In this document: one piece after another, positions 42,396 through 48,392 of the stretch
Numbering within the stretch: position 1 is the first letter of the stretch
Layout: every line of letters begins with the position of its first letter
NCBI GenBank assembly: GCA_017405805.1
Contig: JAFQZU010000033.1
Location: forward strand, 1 to 48,392
Origin: Lachnospiraceae bacterium
GTDB lineage: Bacteria > Bacillota > Clostridia > Lachnospirales > Lachnospiraceae
Reading direction: 5' to 3'
DNA: 48,392 nucleotides
The notes under the pieces: model-generated
The model's input: only the letters and a program-made list of their open reading frames with translations
What the model was told of the DNA's origin: nothing
Databases searched by the model: none
Made by a program: the position numbers and the translations under genes

Positions 42396-42538
42396 GCCTT
42401 AGCCATGTATAAGCAGCCGCAGGGCTTTCAAGCTCTATGCCTTAGCCATGTATAAGCAACCGCAGGGCTTTTAGCGGACTTTAGTCCGCGTGCCCAAGGT
42501 GCTTATACATGGCTCCTCCAAGGTGCTTATACATGGCT
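42396..42538. repeat. Structured repeat, copy 3 (with nested arms)
   Basis: The identical 31-bp core (42465-42495) lies between arms AGCCATGTATAAGC (42444-42457) and GCTTATACATGGCT (42501-42514). Each arm with its linker is duplicated outward: left at 42401-42414 (a repeat of about 32 bp with one change), right at 42525-42538. The right outer arm contains the helicase stop codon (42527-42529). It is in the same orientation as copy 2. Confidence 0.85.
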
Positions 42539-44755
42539 AATCCACTCCACCATCTCCTCCGTATCCAGCACCCCCAGCGCAAACCCTTTCCGCACCAGCT
42601 CCTCCGGCACATACGCATCGTACTTCTCAAAGATGGGATTCTCTTTGGGATACAGCAGCTCCATCGGATCCACGCCGGCCTCCGCCTCCTCTCTGAGGAT
42701 GCGGCGGAAGTCCTCTTCCGACACCTGCATGGTAAACTGCATATAGTATGGCCTCGAGGCGGTAAGCCCCTTCAGGCCCAACTTCTTAGCGCAGCGGATC
42801 TTCAGAAAGCGCTCCAGGGCGAGGAAGGCATAACTCCCCAGCCAGGGGAAGAGCGCCCACATTTTGCCGCCCAGGTGGATCAGCGAGTGCGTCTCCATGC
42901 CGGATTTTGCGAACGTCTGCCGCGCGTCACGGAGTCTGCTGACCGCATGCCGCATCAGGTATGGATAGTTTCTGTCCTCCTTCAGGACGCCGTACATGCG
43001 CTGCAGGATCCGCGTGTGGATGTCGCCGGCCACATCGCCAAAATAAGCCGGTATATTTCCCTTCACCAGCGCGCAGTAAACCTGTCTCCGCTTGTGGTCG
43101 ACCTCTTCCACCACCCAGACTCTGCCGGCGATGGCGATTTTGTCGCCGACCGGCGGCGGCTTTACGATGGTGCCCAGCTCCTCGGAGCCCGCGTGCACCG
43201 CGTATTCGATATTCTCCTGAAAAACAGCGTAGAACTTATAATTATTGACTATCCGCTCGCCGGCTATGCCGAGAATGAGACCGTCATTCTCTGTTTTGTT
43301 CACGTGATCGATCTCCAGCAGGTGACGCAGCAGCAGGCGGAAATCATCCTGCGTGATCCTGTGAAAATAGGAGAGGGGCAGGACGCGGGAAGCCAGTTCG
43401 CGCGGCGTCATCTCCCCGCAGGAGGCCAGGGTGCTCATGGTCTGGTGGTAGAGCAGGCTGAAGGGGAGCCGGTCCGTTCTGGGCGGCTCGACGAAGCGCT
43501 CCTCGATGTAGAGCTGAATGAGGGCAATCCCCTGGATCAGGTACCACGGGATCAGTGCCGGCAGCATGGCGCGCGCCTCCGGATGGTCCTCCCGCATGAC
43601 GAACCACATCTCGGAAGGATCTCCCCGGCGGCCTGTGCGGCCCATGCGCTGCAAAAAGCCCGAGACCGTGAAGGGCGCGTCGATCTGGAAGGCCCGCTCC
43701 AGCCTCCCGATGTCGATCCCCAATTCCAGCGTGGCGGTGGCGCACACACTGATCAGCGCGTCATCGTCCTTCATCTCCTCCTCCGCGCTCTCTCTGTAGG
43801 AGGCCGAGAGATTGCCGTGGTGGATGAGGAACCGGTCCGGCTCATGCCGGAGTTCACAGTACTGCCGCAGGTTCTGGCAGACTGCTTCGCACTCCTCCCT
43901 GGAGTTGGTGAAGATCAGGCACTTCTTTCCCCTCGTATGCTCGAAAATGTATCCCACGCCGGGATCTGCCGCCTCCGGCGCTGTATCGGTGGGTTCCTCC
44001 GGCACGGGCGTCTGCGGAAGGCTGTCATCCGGTCTGTTCTCGCCCGCCTGCGGCGCCGAGTTGTAGAAGTGTTCCATGGACAGGCGCCACACTTCTTTTC
44101 CCCCCTCAAACTTTGGGATCACGGTCCCCCGGCCGCTTCCTGCCGCGAGAAACCGTCCCGCCTCCTCCGGCTTTCCGATGGTGGCGGACAGGCCGATCCT
44201 CCTGGGACTGCAGCCCGCCAGAGCGCACAGGCGCTCGATCAGGCAGAAGGTCTGCCCGCCGCGGTCTGCCCTGAGCAGGGAGTGGATCTCGTCGATCACG
44301 ATAAAACGCAGATCCCCGAACAGGGACGGAATCTCCATGTGCTTGTTGATCATGAGGGATTCCAGTGATTCCGGGGTGATCTGCAGGATCCCGGAGGGCT
44401 TCTTCATAAGCCTTCTCTTGCTGGTCTGCGAGGCGTCCCCGTGCCATTTCGTGACTTTGATGCCTGCCTCCTCGCACAGCTCCTCCAGCCTCCCGAACTG
44501 ATCGTTGATCAGCGCCTTGAGCGGCGCGATATAGAGGACGCCTACCGTCCTGGAGGGCTCCTCGTCCAGAAGCGTGAGGATGGGGAAGAAGGCGGCCTCT
44601 GTTTTGCCGGAGGCGGTGGAGGCCGTCAGGAGCACATTCTCCTGCGTGCCGAAGATCGTGTCGCCGGCAGCGTTCTGCACGCCCCGCAGGGACTGCCAGC
44701 CGGAGCGGTAGATAAAATCCTGGATAAAGGGCGCATAGCGGTCAAATACATCCAT
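42527..44755 (-). CDS. Lhr/BrxHI-like DEAD/DEAH helicase
   Basis: A 742-residue superfamily-2 helicase. Motif I is TASTASGKTEAAF, Ia is YIAPLKALINDQ, TPESLESL follows, motif II is VIDEIHSLL (DEIH), motif III is GLSATIG, and motif VI is LQRMGRTGRRG. A C-terminal region of about 330 residues has the Lhr-type AGRVWVVEEVDHKRRQVYC beta domain. The frame starts at 44791, but TGAGGTTTTT before the ATG at 44755 and the ATPase stop at 44763 favour the later start. ATPase/helicase pairs of this kind (BrxD-BrxHI) occur in type 2 BREX; here the third gene is TerB-like instead. The last codons and stop are supplied by a repeat arm. Confidence 0.9.
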   Translation of the reverse strand: MDVFDRYAPFIQDFIYRSGWQSLRGVQNAAGDTIFGTQENVLLTASTASGKTEAAFFPILTLLDEEPSRTVGVLYIAPLKALINDQFGRLEELCEEAGIKVTKWHGDASQTSKRRLMKKPSGILQITPESLESLMINKHMEIPSLFGDLRFIVIDEIHSLLRADRGGQTFCLIERLCALAGCSPRRIGLSATIGKPEEAGRFLAAGSGRGTVIPKFEGGKEVWRLSMEHFYNSAPQAGENRPDDSLPQTPVPEEPTDTAPEAADPGVGYIFEHTRGKKCLIFTNSREECEAVCQNLRQYCELRHEPDRFLIHHGNLSASYRESAEEEMKDDDALISVCATATLELGIDIGRLERAFQIDAPFTVSGFLQRMGRTGRRGDPSEMWFVMREDHPEARAMLPALIPWYLIQGIALIQLYIEERFVEPPRTDRLPFSLLYHQTMSTLASCGEMTPRELASRVLPLSYFHRITQDDFRLLLRHLLEIDHVNKTENDGLILGIAGERIVNNYKFYAVFQENIEYAVHAGSEELGTIVKPPPVGDKIAIAGRVWVVEEVDHKRRQVYCALVKGNIPAYFGDVAGDIHTRILQRMYGVLKEDRNYPYLMRHAVSRLRDARQTFAKSGMETHSLIHLGGKMWALFPWLGSYAFLALERFLKIRCAKKLGLKGLTASRPYYMQFTMQVSEEDFRRILREEAEAGVDPMELLYPKENPIFEKYDAYVPEELVRKGFALGVLDTEEMVEWISHV

Positions 44756-44762
44756 AAAAACC

Positions 44763-46094
44763 TCATATCGTGAATTCTGCAAAGTTGTCATCCGCCTTGT
44801 CGGAGACCGCCTCCGATTTGGTGAAGGCGAACTCGTCCGACTGCAGCAGCTCCTCCATGTTCAGGGAAGGATTCTGGTAAAGAAGATCCAGCAGCTCGAT
44901 AAAATCCCGTATCACTTCCCTGGGCGTGATATTCTGGTCCGCGCCGATCCGGCCGTACTCGATCTTTATGAAGGCCGCGAGCTCCTGTGTGCCTATGTGC
45001 TGCGCATACCCGTAGAGGCCCGCATGCATGGCCGCCAGTTTTTCGCACAGGACCAGCATCTCCTCTGCCGTGAGGGGCTCCAGACGGATGACCGGCGCCA
45101 TCAGGTCCCTGGCGCCCGGCCGGGAGAACTTGCCCTCCGCCAGGCGGGACCGCAGTGCCTCATAGCTGTAGACGCCCCTTCGTTTGTCCTCCAGGGCCTG
45201 CGGGGTCGCCCCCATGATGATGCCCAGATACCTGGCTTTTCCCTGGAGGGTATCGTTGTACATGGTCAGCATTTTCTCGTAGTTGTACTGGCGCGTGATG
45301 GAGTTGGGGATCTTGCTGATATTCACCAGCTCGTCGATCAGGATCATCATGCCGGCGTATCCGGCCAGGCGGAAGAAGACCGCGAACAGCTTCAGATACT
45401 CGTACCAGTCGTCGTCCGTGATGATGATATTGACGCCCAGTTCCTCCTTGGCCTCTCTCTTGAGCGTGTACTCGCCGCGGAACCACCGGACGACCCTGGC
45501 CGCCGTCTCGTCGTCTCCCTCCACGTAGGCGTGGTAATAGGCCGACAGGAGTTTTGCGAACTCAAAGCCGTGCACCAGCTCGCTCAGGGAAGACGTCACG
45601 GCATAGATCTTCTGATCCACAGCCTGCGTCAGGACCGGTTCGCCGGGCCGGGCCCCCGTCTCCTGCGCCGCTTCGCTCTGTACGCTGTTGATCCACCTGT
45701 CCAGCACCAGTTTTAACGCGCCGCCCTCCGGCTTCGTCTTCGTGCTCAGATTCCCGATCAGTTCCCTGTAGGTGGCAAGTCCCTGCCCCCTCGTACCCTG
45801 CAGTCTCCTCTCGGGCGACAGATCCGCGTCCGCCACGACAAAACCTCTGTCCATCACATAATTGCGGATCGTCTGCAGAAGAAAGCTCTTTCCCGAGCCG
45901 TATCGTCCCACGATGAAGCGGAAGGAAGCCCCGCCCTCCGTCATGATGTCCACGTCGTGCAAAAGCGCCTCGATCTCATTTTTTCTGCCGACTGCAATAT
46001 AGGGGAGCCCGATCCTGGGCACTACGCCTCCCTTCAGGGAATTGAGTACCGTCTGGGCGATCCTTTTCGGTACCTTTTTGTTGTCACCGTTCAT
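44763..46094 (-). CDS. BrxC/BrxD-like (DUF2791) P-loop ATPase
   Basis: A 443-residue ATPase. The N-terminal segment RIAQTVLNSLKGGVVPRIGLPYIAVGRKNEI leads into Walker A, VGRYGSGKSF, and then a FVVADADLSPERRLQGTRGQGLATYRELIGNLS segment typical of DUF2791/BrxD. Walker B is MMILIDELVNIS (IDE), followed by a sensor region, LGIIMGATPQAL. The frame is open 10 codons further up, but AGAGGAAGCAAAT fits the ATG at 46094. It lies seven bases before the helicase start and 54 bases after the TerB-like gene. In BREX the homologue works with the Lhr-like helicase; its action is not settled. Confidence 0.88.
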   Translation of the reverse strand: MNGDNKKVPKRIAQTVLNSLKGGVVPRIGLPYIAVGRKNEIEALLHDVDIMTEGGASFRFIVGRYGSGKSFLLQTIRNYVMDRGFVVADADLSPERRLQGTRGQGLATYRELIGNLSTKTKPEGGALKLVLDRWINSVQSEAAQETGARPGEPVLTQAVDQKIYAVTSSLSELVHGFEFAKLLSAYYHAYVEGDDETAARVVRWFRGEYTLKREAKEELGVNIIITDDDWYEYLKLFAVFFRLAGYAGMMILIDELVNISKIPNSITRQYNYEKMLTMYNDTLQGKARYLGIIMGATPQALEDKRRGVYSYEALRSRLAEGKFSRPGARDLMAPVIRLEPLTAEEMLVLCEKLAAMHAGLYGYAQHIGTQELAAFIKIEYGRIGADQNITPREVIRDFIELLDLLYQNPSLNMEELLQSDEFAFTKSEAVSDKADDNFAEFTI

Positions 46095-46148
46095 ATTTGC
46101 TTCCTCTCTCCTTCTACACGCCATAAGCGCCGGAACCGCCTTGCTCCG

Positions 46149-48098
46149 TCATCCCATTAACGCCTCCAGATCCGCCCGGTAGTCCTCCACGATGGTCAGG
46201 CGGTCATTGTCACATTCCACCACGCTGTCCCCGAACTCGTCGAACAGTGCCTCGTTGATGGCGTCCGCCACCACGGAGGGCATGAGGAAGGCCTCCCTCA
46301 TGATCGCATCTGCCGGTCCGTCCTCTAAAAGAGCGCGGAGGATCCGCCGCTGCACAGGGTCGAGCACATTGTCTGATTGCAGGTCTCCGGCAGGGCCGGC
46401 CTCCTGCACGGGATCATCCTTCTCAGGCTCTTTCTCAGGCTCCGCGCCGGACAATACAGTTTCTGCCTCTTCGCTCCTCTCCTCCTTTGTCAGAAGACTC
46501 TCGCGCGTTAAGGCGGCGTCGCTCCGGATCCTGTCCAGCCCCGTAAAATCAATGGTCACCGCCGTCCTGGCAGCCTCCTCTTTCACTTTTTCTTCTTCGA
46601 TCACCGCCTCGGCATAAGGCGTGACCCAGGCCTCCTCCTCTTTCTTTTTCAGATAGTGGCCCGTATTAAAATATTTGCGCAGAAGCCTCTCTGTCTCATG
46701 CACCAGCGCACGGAGCGGGGCTTTATCGAAGAACAGGTCCTCATACCGTTCCTCCTGCCAGATCACGCCTCTGCGGATATATCTCCGACAGGCGTTCAGG
46801 ACATACTCCACGTCCTCCGGCCTGCTCCTGTCCCAATACACCGCGTTGCCCAGAGGGCTCCAGGGAAAGACCCTCTTTTTGTCGAAGCAGGCGGCAAAAA
46901 GATCTTCTCCCTTTGCTTTCTGCCCCTCTTCCGCTTTCCGATAGACCTGTGCGAACAGTCTCTTTGCCCGTTCCCCCTCCTTTTTGACCGCCGTGGAATC
47001 GCCAAGCCTTTTCCCCGTCCAGAAACACATCGCCTCATAGATCTCCTCATCGGTATGGTCCTGCGGGCCGCGGAGGACCTCGATGGCGGCGTCTCTTTTC
47101 ATCGTTTCCGGATCGGCATACCTGCGCGCCGTCTCAAGGGGCAGACCGCAGCACACGCAAAAATCCGTCATCCACCGCCTGAGGTTCTTTGCAAGTATCT
47201 CATCCCCGTAACCGGCGCCGAGATAGCGGGTCTCAAATTCCTGCATCCTTCGCAGGCGGTCTTCCGGATAGATCTCGCCGATCCCGTTGAGCAGCTCGTA
47301 GAGATAGATGTAGGCGAAGGCCGAGGCCGTTTTCCTGTACTCGCCCTTTCTGACTTGCGTTCTCCAGGTAAAATACCCCCTGAGCTGCCGCACGTTCAGG
47401 TCATGATAGGTGGGAAAGTACATCTGCAGATCCGTTTCCCAGGGCAGGTCGTCCTCATAGTTTTCCATGGACATGCCCTGCAGGTAAAAATTCCTGCACC
47501 GGCTGCGGAAGGATCCGTCGCCCCGCTGATACAGGCGCATCATATCGCGGATCGGTTCAGGCACCATATCGTCCTGCCTGTCGCTCCGGATCCTTGCGGG
47601 AGGCTTTCTGTCCTGCTGCCTCCTGTCCTGCTGCCTCCTGAACTGATCCCGGGGCGGAAGCGCAGTATCCCGGTACACCTTCTCCGGCATGCCCTTCGTA
47701 AGTCCCTTTAATCCCGGAGACGGCGCTTTCTTCTCATCCAGCACGATGGTATAGCCGCGCTGGTCCCCGGAGCGCAGCGCCCGGTCAAAAAGAATATGCA
47801 CGATCTCCGGCTCCGTTTCCCTCGTAAACTGCACGCCGACCCACTTCTGTCCCTTCATGCGGAAAGGTCCGGAGAGATAGGGTCTTTTATACTCTTCCAG
47901 CGCCTGCCTTCCGCATTTTATGTCGCAGCGCTGAAGCTCCGTCCCGGTCTCCGAATCCCACTGGCGCATGAGGAGCGCCGCCCATTTCCCCGTGACCGGG
48001 TCGACCAGTACGGAGAAACCGGGAAACTCCTGCCATTTGTGATCCTCTGCGATATGATATTTTTCCTGTGCGTAAGCCGCAAGATCCGAAATCGTCAT
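46149..48098 (-). CDS. MmcQ/YjbR-TerB_N-TerB_C-like protein
   Basis: A 649-residue multidomain protein. Residues 1 to about 110 look MmcQ/YjbR-like (MTISDLAAYAQEKYHI, HKWQEFPGFSVLVDPVTGKWAALLM, CDIKCG, GVQFTRE), a fold linked to DNA binding. A basic Gln/Arg linker (RRQQDRRQQDRKPPARIR) follows, then a TerB_N-like region (FRSRCRNFYLQGMSMENYEDDLPW, FTWRTQVRKGEY, ASAFAYIYLYELLNGIG). The TerB_C-like end is DPVQRRILRALLEDGPADAIMREAFLMPSVVADAINEALFDEFGDSVVE. The frame is open to 48185, but a consensus promoter at 48153-48182 lies in that stretch, so the ATG at 48098 is the likely start, despite a weak ribosome site. It is the first gene of the TerB-ATPase-helicase operon. Confidence 0.8.
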   Translation of the reverse strand: MTISDLAAYAQEKYHIAEDHKWQEFPGFSVLVDPVTGKWAALLMRQWDSETGTELQRCDIKCGRQALEEYKRPYLSGPFRMKGQKWVGVQFTRETEPEIVHILFDRALRSGDQRGYTIVLDEKKAPSPGLKGLTKGMPEKVYRDTALPPRDQFRRQQDRRQQDRKPPARIRSDRQDDMVPEPIRDMMRLYQRGDGSFRSRCRNFYLQGMSMENYEDDLPWETDLQMYFPTYHDLNVRQLRGYFTWRTQVRKGEYRKTASAFAYIYLYELLNGIGEIYPEDRLRRMQEFETRYLGAGYGDEILAKNLRRWMTDFCVCCGLPLETARRYADPETMKRDAAIEVLRGPQDHTDEEIYEAMCFWTGKRLGDSTAVKKEGERAKRLFAQVYRKAEEGQKAKGEDLFAACFDKKRVFPWSPLGNAVYWDRSRPEDVEYVLNACRRYIRRGVIWQEERYEDLFFDKAPLRALVHETERLLRKYFNTGHYLKKKEEEAWVTPYAEAVIEEEKVKEEAARTAVTIDFTGLDRIRSDAALTRESLLTKEERSEEAETVLSGAEPEKEPEKDDPVQEAGPAGDLQSDNVLDPVQRRILRALLEDGPADAIMREAFLMPSVVADAINEALFDEFGDSVVECDNDRLTIVEDYRADLEALMG

Positions 48099-48152
48099 GT
48101 AATTTTCTTTTCTCAGGTCGAATTTGTGTTGAATCGGTGTCTTTGAACTTTT

Positions 48153-48182
48153 ATTATAATATATTTCGATGTACTCTGTCAT
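48153..48182 (-). promoter_or_regulatory. Promoter of the TerB-ATPase-helicase operon
   Basis: On the minus strand ATGACA (48177-48182), 18 bases, and a perfect TATAAT (48153-48158). It places transcription start about 50 bases before the ATG at 48098 and argues against the upstream start codons. Confidence 0.7.
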
Positions 48183-48306
48183 CACTTTTTCGAATATATG
48201 TTCTAAAAATCAATCGCCACCCGTCGTTCCTCCATAACGGGAAATGGGCTTAGTTGAGTGCTAAACTTAATTCCGCATTGCAGCAGTAAATTCCATGTAA
48301 GCGGAC

Positions 48307-48336
48307 TTTACCTCTGCACAGCTTTTCGGCTATACT
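48307..48336 (+). promoter_or_regulatory. Possible promoter of the gene entering at the right edge
   Basis: TTTACC (48307-48312), 18 bases, TATACT (48331-48336). An 8-bp hairpin, GCACAGGC (48337-48344) with GCCTGTGC (48358-48365), lies in the leader. Confidence 0.45.
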
Positions 48337-48381
48337 GCACAGGCTGATGATTGCCTTGCCTGTGCCAGAAAGAGAGGAACA

Positions 48382-48392
48382 ATGAGTACTCA
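48382..48392 (+). CDS. Start of a gene cut by the window edge
   Basis: ATGAGTACT follows AGAGAGG at 4-base spacing and the promoter above. Only three codons are visible, so the product cannot be named. Confidence 0.4.

Noticed and set aside
48254-48262. GAGTGCTAA, the right half of a CIRCE (HrcA) element
   Set aside because: The matching TTAGCACTC half is absent at nine-base spacing, so it is a chance match.
48290-48312. GCGGACTTTA resembling part of the repeat core
   Set aside because: Only about 11 bases match and there is no complementary arm; it may be a decayed remnant but cannot be supported.

Overview
This is 48.4 kb of a GC-rich Clostridia chromosome. The gene content (EpsC-type serine acetyltransferase, DUF1846, DUF815, a PUA-less glutamate 5-kinase, an F420-ligase-like protein, EFR1-type ferredoxin/flavodoxin) and the strong AGGAGG-type ribosome sites fit a high-GC Lachnospiraceae-like anaerobe. 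No marker here fixes the genus. No rRNA, tRNA, CRISPR array or transposase gene is visible.

Left part (1-19,100): the end of argG; a plus-strand run DUF1294 - DUF5721 - pyrB - pyrI - ttcA-like behind a good sigma-A promoter; maf converging on it; a small heat-shock protein with a perfect palindrome inside its promoter; a minus-strand operon penicillin-binding protein 1A - ABC ATPase - FtsX-type permease with overlapping start/stop codons; rubrerythrin, followed by a 167-bp nested inverted repeat; a minus-strand operon hydrolase - LOG - CbxX-type AAA - small protein - VanZ; proB; and two related lipoproteins.

Middle (19,100-40,440): a PIN/NYN-like protein with a long Glu/Ala linker; a PTS-type dihydroxyacetone kinase operon in the order dhaL-dhaM-dhaK; two small membrane proteins; an M13 metallopeptidase lipoprotein; a 2-isopropylmalate synthase carrying a C-terminal AraC-type DNA-binding domain; apt; redox and F420-ligase-like genes; a WYL regulator; a cysteine hydrolase; serine acetyltransferase; the DUF815 and DUF1846 proteins; and pyruvate carboxylase, whose otherwise intact reading frame has a TAA at codon 8.

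Right part (40,440-48,392) is the accessory segment and the best candidate for an undescribed system. One minus-strand operon encodes an MmcQ/YjbR-TerB_N-TerB_C-like protein, a BrxC/BrxD-like (DUF2791) ATPase and an Lhr/BrxHI-like helicase. Below it is a SLOG-like plus four-TM SLATT-like protein, a predicted nucleotide sensor/membrane effector. The SLOG-SLATT-like gene is bracketed by direct copies of a structured repeat with an invariant 31-bp core and variable but self-complementary arms; a third, inverted copy follows pyruvate carboxylase. No PglX, PglZ or other core BREX gene is in view. The layout suggests a defence island put together from cassettes.
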